Positions 11,961 through 22,239 of a stretch of 64,000 nucleotides of DNA are shown in pieces. The position numbers and the translations under genes are program-made. Every line of letters starts with the position of its first letter. The stretch's first letter is position 1. Source of the stretch: Castanea sativa. Its lineage: Eukaryota > Streptophyta > Magnoliopsida > Fagales > Fagaceae. The DNA is taken from positions 15,706,835 through 15,770,834 of the forward strand of contig NC_134018.1 of assembly GCF_040712315.1 (NCBI RefSeq), given 5' to 3'. Under the pieces are notes generated by a model. It was not told the DNA's origin. It ran no database searches and saw only the letters and a program-made list of their open reading frames with translations.

Positions 11961-14900
11961 GCAAAAGTCGAAGAGAAGGAAAATTATTAGTTTACATTAT
12001 ACTATCAATATAACTTTTACATTGTAAAACCAAACAAATATGCACAGAGCTCTAATCCAATTTCATAATTAATGAGAAATACTGAATTACTTTCACAAAT
12101 TCTATATGCTTCTTTAGCTCCAATGGTAATTGATATTCAAAAGAATAAGATCCGCTTGACACATTAGTCAGACGAGACAAATAAAACGTACTTGAAATGA
12201 AATTTGAAGCCTATATCCTAAAAGCTGCCCGCACGAACTGTGATGAATACCATGTCATCTTGGGACCATGACTGCTGTTTAAGCTGCCCCAAAATGTCCA
12301 AAATTTCAAAAGTTCAGTTTGCCCAAACTTCGTTTTCTGTGGTAGTCAGTGATTGGCCTAGTTGGATACTCTATTATATGGGTGGTAGCATTGGTGGACT
12401 ACAAACCCTGGCAGAAAAGAATGAGGCAGCTATTTATTCTAAACAGATTACACTTACCACACAATTATGTCTCAGATTTAGGAAGGAGATTTAGATTATT
12501 CGAAGCTGGGCCATTCAAAAGAGCCACAGTTTTTGGCCCATTCAACGCACGTCTTTGGAAGAGCTAGACTAATGGGCAAAAGATCCACATATCCTGGGCC
12601 TTTGACCCTAAACCAATTTCCTGAGGCCTTTGAAAGTTTTCTAGGACTATGCTCACTAGGGGTAGATAAACTAGATATACCTCTTTTCAAGCAAAGAAAG
12701 ATCCATGTCTCTGATAAAACAGTGGAACTTCTCACTAAAAGTCAGAAACTAGCACGTAGTGTTTTAGTCTAATTTAGTCCAAAAACATGAGCTCAAAAAA
12801 AAAAAAAAAAAAAAAATCCAAAAGTACCAAAACAGCATGGAAATACCTCTTTTTTTTTGGTTCCTAAGATTGGAAAAAATTTTAATTCATGATATCCACT
12901 CCATGATTATTGTTATTTATTATTTGGTCAAGATATCATTTGAGTTTTTGGTATTGACAATGTTTGAATCCTAGATTTTTTATTTGAAAATAAAAGGTTT
13001 TTCCAGTTGAATTAACTTGAACCACCAACATAAAAGTCTTAGCGTTCTCTAGCATCAGATAAACAAAATATAATATAATAGTTGGTAGAGTCAATATTTT
13101 CTTTGGAGAGAGCCAAACCATTTTCTTCTGGTTATCTCTCCTCAAATAAAGTATATACTTTGTCCCTTCTATATCATAAAAAGGACAATTATAGATTATA
13201 AGTCATTGTTAAAAAAATCATAGTTGTTGAACCGAAAGTGGAATTTGACCTAGTGTAAGCTTTGAGTCACTAGGTGAATTAGTACATTACGAGTTGAATA
13301 GTGGCAAAATATATAAGTTGAATCTCAAAAATTCTTGATTTCTAATTTGAGATAATCAGATATTCATATAAAAAATTGTAGTAGTTGCATACCATGTTAG
13401 CTTTTCTTCAAGACGTGTAGGATTAAAACTAATTGATATAGACCAAAGGACGTAGAGTAAAACATTTACAGAAGTTTATAGATAAAAAAATATATACATT
13501 TTAAAGTTTAGAGATTAAAACTTAACTTTTAATAAAATTTTGGAACGAAAACAATATTTTTAGTTTGCATATATATATATATATATATATTTTTTTTTTG
13601 AGAATTAGTCTAAAGTATATATAATTGTTGGTCAAAACTTATAAAATCTGGAACTTTCTCTCTAAAATAGAAGAACAGAACTTTATTGATTCAGAAAAAT
13701 GAATGTGATACACGCAACTTATTCTATATATATACACGTGTCTCAAATAACCAATTCCCTAATTTTCAGCAAAATTTATTTCTAACAATCCTAAACTATA
13801 CAATGGTATTATAGCATTTACAAGACAGACCATTCCTACAAGCCACGTATATTATAATATCCAAAACTATATATGAACACTTCATGATAAGGCATAGCTT
13901 CAATGGTCTCTAGCACATCCTTGCAAGCCCACTAATGCTCTGTTTTTTATGCCTCTGCTTTGCATTGCTTGTAGCTGAAATTGTGTGCAAGTGGTGCTGC
14001 TCCGCTGTTGCATTGCTGTCCTGCATTAATCTCAGCAGATGCATCCTCAAGCATTGAGCAAAGGGCATTAGTTTTAACAAAACTAATAACCCATTTTCCA
14101 ATTGGTCTATCTGCGGATGAAAAGTCTACGATCCTTCAAAACCCTATACCATGTCAAGCATCCGAACTTGCTTTCACATGCACAATCAATTGTAAGAGCA
14201 ATTCGTTCTAGACCACCCTTCACACTCATCTATTTCCTCAGCAGCCACAAAATGCTTCGTATATAGTTACTTAACAATTGTTACCTTTCACTAGAACTCC
14301 CTTGCCCACACGCCAATAGTATTATATATGCTCATTACTCAGGCACTTTCTACACAATTTGCATTCGTTGCTTGATCAAATGCTAATTGTAACAACGTTG
14401 AAGCCATAAACAAAATTATAAAATGATAATTTCCCCTACTCCTGTGGATTGCTAATTACCGCATATCATTGTTCGAATAACTTGCCAGTAGCCATAGCCA
14501 AGAGAGAATTCCTTAAAGGCAGGCCCATTTTTCTCTCTTACATGATTCAAGCAATTGTTTTTGGTTGGTATTTAAAAAAATAATAATAAATAAATAAATA
14601 AATAAATAAACTTCATATTGACCTGGTAGGAAGAACCATCTTCGCTACAATACATTTTAACTTGCACTTGGAGCTTGGATTCCATTTTTGCTCTTAAATG
14701 ATGCAAGAAAAATGTTTGATAACCCATTTACCCAAAGGTGAAATGTTTTCCTAATGGATCTTTAACTGGATTTGCACATTGGGGAGACAGGACAGTATTT
14801 TGATGCCATCCTTGTCAAAATTCTGAAGTTCAATTGGGGAGTTTTGCACGTTAAGGAAAGTTTTAAAAGTTAAATACTTTCATCCAAGTTAAATAAATAA

Positions 14901-15136
14901 ATGAATGAACAATAGTATATTATACGCTCTTTTCGCAATGTTGGTCCCACTATCCCAATGTAACGGTCCTAATCATTCTAATTCTAGTTTTTGCATAATA
15001 TGATCACTCTCAAATCTCAATAATTGAACCAGTGCAGCTTCACGACAATACCAAAGTTTTTATCATAACATCAAGCCTTTCCTATCCAAAAGAAGAGGGG
15101 AACCCTTCTTTCAGTTTCCAATCACAATGATGAGCT
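11961..15136. other. Non-coding DNA of block A
   Basis: No gene was recognised. Most of the stretch aligns piecewise with block B. The segment about 12510-12610 (with GGGCCTTTGACCC) is well kept in B at 42040-42140 but has no convincing protein. A (TA)n run lies at about 13570-13590. The region near 12885-12890 corresponds to the element-2 insertion point in B and is uninterrupted here. Short reading frames at 12496-12735 and 13910-14211 look spurious. Confidence 0.5.
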
Positions 15137-15310
15137 AAATGTTTGTTTGGTTAGTTTATTTTTGCTATTATTTATGGGTCTCACTGCATTTTTTAGTACT
15201 ATTTATGGGTCCTTCTATACTATTTCAACTAACATTTACTTTTACTTATAGTACTTTCAGCAAAAAAATTTTAATTTTAGCAAAATAAAAGGATCTCAAA
15301 TAGATCCTAA
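15137..15310. mobile_element. MITE-like insertion private to block A
   Basis: Block B reads straight through the equivalent site near 54985-55005 (GAGGAAAATGTGCCTAAATACC), while block A has about 175 extra bases between CTAAAT copies. The ends GTTTGTTTGGTTAG and TCAAATAGATC give a weak inverted repeat. The interior matches 7535-7712. It is non-coding. Confidence 0.6.
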
Positions 15311-15848
15311 ATATGTCTAAATACCATGCTCTATTTACCATAAATAAGTGTACTGATGTACTATTTCTTTTGGCAGCTTGACACTGAGGATTTTGCAAAT
15401 TTGTACCTGTTTTGCACAATATCAAAAACAAGTATTGCTCACACCTTATAAACCTAAAATGTACCTCTTTTGCTCCACGGAAGTCTTAATTCAAACCTTA
15501 GCACCACAAATATAGTAACAAATTTCAAACTATGAAGTATCAATTATTTAGGTACCGCAATGGTTCAATTGTTTACCTTGTGCTTGTAAAGAAGCAATGT
15601 TTTAAATTTTTAATAAATTTCATTGTATTGCTTTCTCTTCTCCTTTGTCTCTCTCTTTCTAATTGCTCTACCATTTTTATAAAAGTGGGCAATGCATCTT
15701 TAAATCTCTCATTTTATAGATCTCTCTTATTTTAATTTGTTCATTTTTCTCAGCTAGCCTCATGACTCTCCTAAGTGAGCAAATTTGTAAGCTTTAAATT
15801 TGGGATAAATGAAAAATCATGACACTAAACCTCATAAAAAAGGCTTAC

Positions 15849-15879
15849 CACATGTGCGAAGCACTTGTGATGAGACTAG
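15849..15879 (+). mobile_element. Helitron 3' terminus (block A)
   Basis: A hairpin (CACATGTGC, GAA loop, GCACTTGTG; eight of nine pairs) is followed six bases later by CTAG and then a host T. A short hairpin just before CTRR with insertion next to T is the hallmark of a Helitron 3' end. The 5' TC end could not be located, so element length is unknown. The same end, with a perfect stem, is at the matching place in block B, so this insertion predates the duplication. Confidence 0.65.
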
Positions 15880-16060
15880 TTTTTTTTAATCATTTGAAAA
15901 GGAGTGGCTTCAGAAGCCTTCTGAGGAACTCATTTAACAAAAAATTTTGAGAACACATTTTTAATTATAGAGTTTGCTTTAATTTATCCTTTCATTTTTT
16001 GGTGGGATAAGGTTTATGATGCTAGCTAAAAAGTTAGCAACTTAAATCTTTAAATCTACG

Positions 16061-16217
16061 ACCGCGTACCCTTAGTGTGATAATTACTCCAAAAGTATAA
16101 GTTCTTATGCTATGGGAGGTAAGGGCTGAGGTTCAAGTTTTCAAGAGGAAGTTTCACATATATAAATACTTAGATTAGATAAAAGTAGAATTTCTATCTC
16201 GGCTAAAAAAAAAAAAA
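16061..16217 (+). mobile_element. tRNA-derived SINE, copy A
   Basis: It begins ACCGCGTACCC and has a box-A-like TAGTGTGATAATT near 16073, a box-B-like GGTTCAAGTTT at about 16130, then a GTTTCACATATATAA body and an A13 tail at 16205-16217. This order of internal pol III promoter boxes and A tail is that of a tRNA-derived SINE. Related copies are at 55801-55947 (same duplication) and 57783-57940 (opposite strand). It encodes no protein. Confidence 0.65.
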
Positions 16218-16402
16218 CTTTTATACCCATGAAAAATCAACAATGATAATATAAAAAATTAAAGTATATGCAATAAATGAAGAAAACATTTATTTAAATA
16301 AGGTTATATATATATATATGTATGTATGTATGTATGTATATACACTTTTATATTAAAATAGATAGATGTATATTCCAACTTCAAGAACAAGGAATTTAAA
16401 GG

Positions 16403-17180
16403 TGTGGGGGGGATGAACTTGAGCCCGGGCTAAGAGCCAAAGGCCTAGCAAATCACGTCTTAAAAGATGGGCCCAGCCCAAAGATGTAAATAGGAGTGAA
16501 AAAGCCTGAGGAATAAAGGGTAACTCCCGAAAATAGATTCCACAGAGATTCGAGTTAGCTACCATTACCAAGGCTCCTATTCGAGGTAATTTTCCTATAG
16601 CAAATACGTAAGGAACCACTGGCAACCAATTCCCATTTTGTCCAAAATACCACCGTCATCAAACTTGCCTTGGGAAACGTTGCGAAAGGATAAGGACCAC
16701 AGAGGCAGTCACTTCCGCATCAATGAGATGTTCTCTACCTAATTTCTCTCACATTAAATTCTTGTAGATTAGCCTGAACAGTAAAAACACCTCCAAAAGT
16801 CCTATTTCATGATGAAAGAATGGCAAAACAGATGAGTGATGGGACAAGTATCCCCTGAATCTAGCTAGAAGCAAGTCAACTGGGGAAGGAAGGGAAATGT
16901 GCTTGTAAAAGGAGGGGATGTGCGACAAGAAGAAGGTTCAGAAACCTAAGAGTGAAGACTTAGAGAATAACAAGAGAGAGAAAAAGGTGATAGCAGAATA
17001 GGACTAAGAGTTTTTAGCTATAAACCCAACCCTTTGTACCTCAGGAAAGTAGTTTCTATATCAATAAACAACTTCTCTTGTTTCTTATCACTTTGTAATC
17101 AATTGTTTAGACCTCCCATTGTGGAGTTTTTACCCTTTAGATATTATAAATTAACTATGCAAGTCAAACCTTCTCCCCTC
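16403..17180 (+). mobile_element. LTR-like remnant, probably Gypsy-type (ends uncertain)
   Basis: A GC-richer island beginning TGTGGGGGGGATGAAC contains GGGCTAAGAGCC and GGCCCAGCCC motifs like the solo LTR at 30432-31239. It then has a purine-rich stretch (CAAGAGAGAGAAAAAGG), a late AATAAA-like signal (CAATAAACAAC) and a T-rich end. No coding domains flank it and no target-site duplication is clear. Confidence 0.4.
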
Positions 17181-17680
17181 TCCCCGTATATGTGTGTTAA
17201 AAATACTTAGTATTCTAAAAAAAAAAATTACCTAGCTACTTCAACTCTTAGTATTTGTTTTTGATCCCCATAAAAGGTATAAAGCAATATATATTGTAAA
17301 TAAAAGACAAGATGGGTATTTACTGATTGAATTTTTTTTCTTATGTCTTTTCTAAGAAAGATGGTGAAATAGAAGAATAAAATATAATTAAAATCCCATG
17401 ACCATTTCTTCTTACTATTTAAATAATACAATTAAAAGTAAATAACACAATAGACAGTAAAAGTATTTAACAAATTTGTTTTAAGTTATCTGCCAAATGC
17501 ACAAATCTTTTATCAACATATAAAATATTATAGCTAATAATAAAAAATTTAAAATAAATAATTAAACACTTTTAAATGTCTTGAAATTTATATATCTAAA
17601 TGCTAAAGCGTAGAGTTTAATGTTGCTATGCTCCTGTTGAACCACATCGGCATCATATGATCAACTTATTTTCAACATTT

Positions 17681-17913
17681 TCTCTCATTTTTAATTATTT
17701 TTATCCTTATTGATTTGCCACTTTACAATTACACATTATTCTATATTTACTTACTTTTACATTTTTATTTCCTCCCTACTCTATACCTTAACCTTATAAT
17801 TTCTCCATCCCTTCATTTTCCTTTTATTTTGACTCTTCTTCTCCCCATTGTTTTTACTATAAAAATTTGTAATTTTCTATACCGTTCGACCCATATTTTC
17901 CTCACACAAATAG
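17681..17913 (+). repeat. AT-rich direct repeat, left copy, flanking Tat element 1
   Basis: This roughly 230-bp sequence (TCTCATTTTTAATTATTTTT to CTCACACAAA) recurs immediately right of the Tat element at 28167-28400. Removing the element leaves the two copies head-to-tail, so the element landed at or near the junction of a local tandem duplication. The identity of the repeat is unknown. Confidence 0.75.
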
Positions 17914-17918
17914 GCTCT

Positions 17919-18441
17919 TGTAAGGACCAAAAAATCATAAACCAGCTTCAGTTTCTCCTAGCTAGTTCCCTGACTAAAGATCCAAATACAATATATTTTG
18001 GTAGAGAGGGTCCAACAACAAAAAGTCCCCCCTCTGTATCTTCCGGTTCCTATTTATATCCTTGGCTCCTCTCATCTCAGCCCTACACCTTGCAATTTAT
18101 TAAGCTTCTTCCCCCGACACCTATCCGTCGGTAATGGAGCAAAGCCCTAACTTTGCGTTCCATACTGTTCAGGTCACGTCTACATTAATGCAACGGATAA
18201 AGTCGGTACTTTCTAATTAATGCGGCCAGAAAAGTTGTTGCCAGACATTTAATGCAACCTTCTAAGTTATCTTGCCACATTCAGCTAGTCGCAATACATC
18301 CCCTATGTCATCAATGCCCGTGCCACTTCATCCTCGGGTATTCTCGGGTAAGTTTCCTTATTCCTTTATTTTCCCTTGTTTACTATGTCTCGAGCTTCCC
18401 TTCCTCGGGTCCTCGGGTTCTTGGGTCTTCGGCACCTCACA
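17919..18441 (-). repeat. 3' LTR of Tat element 1
   Basis: 523 bp, with TGTAAGGACC at the outer edge and CCTCACA at the inner edge. Relative to the right LTR it carries about 11 scattered substitutions and no length change. Confidence 0.95.
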
Positions 18442-18454
18442 ATAGCCCCTTTAA
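18442..18454 (-). other. Polypurine tract of Tat element 1
   Basis: On the minus strand TTAAAGGGGCTAT lies directly before the 3' LTR (TGTGAGG). It would prime plus-strand DNA synthesis. Element 2 has the equivalent GAGGGGCTAT at 43114. Confidence 0.75.
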
Positions 18455-18722
18455 CACTTGAGTTATTAACCATAAATTAATAACCAAGTTTTAACTTCGT
18501 CTACACGCTTCTTACATGTTCCTTTGTTTTCACACGTACAGACGTCTTTTCACTGCCCTATGACCCGCGTCTGGCGCCTCGTATCCCACAATGGAGCATT
18601 TATGGAGTCTGGCGTCTCTTTTCCCGCGCACGTTCTACGGCTAGATGAACATTGTACGGCTCAGATTTCGCTCTTAATTATGAGCGGGAAAGTTACCTCC
18701 CTTACCTCTACTTTCCCACCCC

Positions 18723-18730
18723 TATAAAAG
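18723..18730 (+). promoter_or_regulatory. TATA box for the antisense gene of Tat element 1
   Basis: TATAAAAG lies 167 bp before the ATG at 18890, on the strand opposite to gag-pol. It fits an independent promoter for the antisense gene. A single motif, so moderate support. Confidence 0.5.
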
Positions 18731-18889
18731 CAAACCTTCAGGCTGGATGAAGCTCATTTTGGCATTTTGAAGGATTAAAAGAAGAGAGAGAGCTCCCGAG
18801 GACAAGTTTTAAGCATTCTTCAGAGGTGTGTTCATTTTCCTTTTGTTTCTTTCTACTTGTTTGTTTTCCTCCTCTTGTCGTGGGGATTA

Positions 18890-21228
18890 ATGGGTAGGTA
18901 CGCTGAGCTAGTTAACACCGATGAGGCGAAGGCCGCCTTTAAAAACCGATATAGGATCCCCGATGACGTAGACATTATGTATTGTGAGGAAGAAGAGATT
19001 CCACTCGTATCTCGGCCACCTGAGTCCGTTTTGATTCCAATGATTGCATTCATTGAGGGGGGAATGGAAATTCCTATGGGTAGAGTGACTAGGGATTTTC
19101 TGATAAACTATAGGCTTACCCCATCACAATGTTCCCCAAATGTCCTTAGAATTTTAGGATGTGTAGACGCCTTTAACCGAAGGATGGGGACCAATTTGAC
19201 CTGGCACGATGTAAACTGGGTGTACAACTGCCAAAAAGGGGACATGACTAAATACTATATGAAATGTAGAATCCCCTCCGTTAGGCTGATCTCTTGCTTA
19301 CCCGATTCAAGTAAAGGGATGAATGAAGATTACCTTGTCATTTTGGGAAATTGGCATGACGGCCTACACTGCCTTACCCGAGAAGGGGTGCCAGGTAGGG
19401 TTCCCGAGGACCGACCTAGTATTTAGGACTAACCATTTTTCCTTTATGTGACTTGGATTGCTTAATTTTTTCATTCTAACGGTTTTATTCCTTATTGCAG
19501 ACGATTATCATACCGCTCCAAACTTGTCTGCTGTGAACCGTGAAGATCTAAACAGGATTCTTCGGTCAGAAATATTTTTACATAGGGACGGACAGCTCCG
19601 AGCGGCCCACGTCATCCTCGGCTACACCCCATCCACCAAACGTTTCCAAAGCCCGAAGAACGTAATCAGAGCAAAGGATCTCCAACTAGCTCTGATTGAC
19701 GTTGCGGTTCCTGGATTCCTACTACCTGCACCTCCGCCCGTAGGAACTCACGACGCACAACTTCCTGCCCCACTTGCCGCCCGATTACTTTATCCCTTAG
19801 AACAGGCTGACAATCCTGTAACCAAAGAAAGAACTGCCACTCCCGAGCCAACTCAACCCGAGGTGACGGAGAAGGACTTTGAAGTGTTCTATCGTAAAGA
19901 CGCTCCTTGCAGTTCCAATCCCTCAACCAGCACAATGGGTTTTCAGGAGAAAGAGCCCGACCTGTTGGCCTTGCTTCAAGCGCATGCAGGCGATTCCTCA
20001 CCGGTAATGCCGGTCCCTCCTCGTCCAATTACCCCAGCTGTGACACATGCACCTTCTTCGGAAATTGTGGACAAAAAACGGAAGAGGGGCCAAAGTCATA
20101 AAAATGTAATAGAAATCGAAGAAGGGGAGAGTCTCGACCCTTCTTCTAAAGATACCAGGGCTGGAAAAGCCCTTTCCAAAAAGTCTGCTCCTACTGGTTC
20201 GTCCAAGGACCCCAGTAGTGAGCCTACAAGGAAGGCGTCAGCCTGGCGACCCAACTTCACCCTCAGTTCGGGTAATCCCGTTCTTGATGATGCCAACCTG
20301 AGGGACCCGAAGAAGGGAAGCTCGAGCCTGGTGGCCGAGTGTTTAGAGAAGGCTCTATGCCTTCCCGAAGATATGGCTGAATTGCGGTCATTCCACAAGA
20401 GGGAAGTCTTCCTGTCCTTGAAATAGGATTTAGCCAAGGTACTTCCCAAATCTTTGCACATTCCATCTACGAACCTAATTCCTTATGATGACTAACTTTG
20501 TTAATTCAAATGTATCATAGGCGGTCCAGGCCTCCTTTATGGCTGAAGAATGGGTAGACCACTCGCTGGACCTTGCCCGGAAAGCTGAGCACAACGCCGA
20601 GGCGGCTGTGAGGGCCCAAAAAGAAGCAGAGCTAAACTTAAAAGAGACCCTTACTCGCTTGTCTGAAGTAGAAAAAGCTCATAAAAACGCTGAGGCTGCC
20701 CTGCAGAGCTACGAATCACAAGTGAACCTTGCTCTTGAGGCCCAAAAGCAAGCTCAAAATAGGCTCGCCCTTACTGTTGTTGAGCTTAAGCAAGTGCAAG
20801 GATTGCTAGCCACCAAGGAGCAGGAGCAGGCTGCTGCTGAGCAAGCAGCGTATGACGCTGGGATGAAGAAGGCAGCTGATAGCTTGACCGCCCAACTCAA
20901 GGGGGTTGCTAGAGCGTTTTGTTTGGAGGTATGGGGTCATGCTTTGGATGCTGCCGGGGTAGCCGCTGACACTGAACTCCGAACTCCAGACAACATTTAC
21001 TATCCTCCGGCATTACGCTTAGCTCCTGCTCCCCCCATGCCAACAAGTGAATCAGCTGCGCCCGTCCCTGCTCCTGACCCATCTGATGTGCCAGCAACAA
21101 GAAACCCTTCTCCTACAGCTCAGCCCGTGGAAGAAGTAATTGAAAGTGACTTGGCTGAAGAGCCAGTGAAAAAGAAGAAGAAAGATAAAGACTCTGAAAA
21201 GAGAAAAGACAAGCAGCCTGTTGCTTAA
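18890..21228 (+). pseudogene. Antisense three-exon gene of Tat element 1, 'putative gypsy type transposon' domain, one stop
   Basis: It is transcribed opposite to gag-pol. Exons 18890-19394, 19501-20438 and 20521-21228 join at GT-AG sites in frame to 717 codons. Exon 1 (MIAFIEGGMEIPMGRV, FLINYRLTPSQCSPNVLRI) and the start of exon 2 match what I know as the plant 'putative gypsy type transposon' domain. The middle is Pro/Ser/Lys-rich, and exon 3 starts with a long Ala/Glu/Lys-rich coiled coil and ends in a Lys-rich tail (VKKKKKDKDSEKRKDK) that could be a nuclear signal. An in-frame TAG at 20424-20426 sits just before the second donor; element 2 has an arginine codon there. The ATG at 18890 was chosen because element 2 has the same MGR start. 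Function is unknown. Confidence 0.8.
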
Positions 21229-21784
21229 TCGTTTTATTGTTGTTGTCTTCTTTTTTTTCTTTTTTTTTTTACGGGTGCAGTGGGCCACATGACTGCCACA
21301 TTTTTGTAATGAATATCTTACAAGAAATTAATATCGGCCCTTTTTGTTATGCATTTATTATCACCATGTGTTGCCGTTCGACTGTTACCTTTCACGCATC
21401 CAGATAGAGGCTTAGATCAATTAAAAATCATGATATAAATTAAAAGTCGTTCATTATTATACTTGTGATCTTAAAGAGCATAGAAGGATTAACTTGGGAA
21501 CCATAATTTAACTACTTAACTTTTTACAACGTTTGAGAGGCGAGGCACGAAACAAAATGAGTTTAGTGCATCTAAAGGTTACTTATACTAATACTTAACT
21601 GTTTGAAGTACACTTGCCTTTATCTTGTTTTTTGAAAAGCTACGATGTTAGACTTATGGTTCTTGTATCTGGCTCGTTCCTTTAGTTGCTAGACTTTCCT
21701 TGACTTATGGTCCGAAGAACCGGATAAGAACCAAGATCCGTTTAACACTTGTGTGTGTGTTTTTTTTTTTTGTTAAGTGGTTAA

Positions 21785-22165
21785 GTTCTCTTAGACTGGT
21801 GGCCCGAGGAGCCGATCAAGAGCTAAGATCAGTTTAACACTTGTGTTTTTACAATTGGTTAATTTCTCTTAGACTTGTGGCCCGAGGAGCCGAACAAGAG
21901 CTAAGGTCAGTTTAACACTTGTGTTTTTACAAGTGGTTAATTTCTCTTAGACTTGTGGTCCGAGGAGCCGAACAAGAGCTAAGGTCAGTTTAACACTTGT
22001 GTTTTTACAAGTGATTAATTTCTCTTAGACTTGTGGCCCGAGGAGCCAAACAAGAGCTAAGGTCAGTTTAACACTTGTGTTTTTACAAGTGGTTAATTTC
22101 TCTTAGACTTGTGGCCCGAGGAACCGAACAAGAGCTAAGGTCAGTTTAACACTTGTGTTTTTATA
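21785..22165. repeat. 78-bp tandem repeat inside Tat element 1
   Basis: Five units of exactly 78 bp, recognised by the start of CCCGAGGAGC at about 21803, 21881, 21959, 22037 and 22115. Each has GAGCTAAGGTCAGTTTAACA and CTTGTGTTTTTACAA; a degenerate sixth copy lies near 21700. The array is between the 3' end of pol and the 3' end of the antisense gene, so it lies in the 3' untranslated region of both transcripts. Element 2 has a related array in the same place. Confidence 0.9.
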
Positions 22166-22239
22166 ACTGCAAGATTGATTCAAATGAAGGCAAAGCAACC
22201 ACAACAACAACATTTTTAGTACAAAAGGAAATTCTTTTC

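Larger units (their letters stand above)
7832..16217 (+). repeat. Segmental duplication block A, proximal part
   Basis: The SRLK and its downstream non-coding DNA recur in the same order in block B. Matching pairs include 7832-11435 with 34063-37805, about 12057-12140 with 37968-38060, 12510-12610 with 42040-42140, 12890-13030 with 53480-53630, 14130-14290 with 54345-54510, and 15390-16200 with 55060-55947. Block A lacks the foldback and Tat insertions of block B, and carries its own Copia LTR and a MITE. Confidence 0.85.

Noticed and set aside
12240..12772. Overlapping 70-84-codon frames in conserved DNA downstream of the intact SRLK
   Set aside because: Similarity to block B is nucleotide-level and the frames are not kept there, so they are unlikely to be genes.
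19666..20466. Minus-strand frames of about 120 codons within element 1
   Set aside because: Shadows of exon 2 of the antisense gene; the spliced plus-strand reading explains the region.
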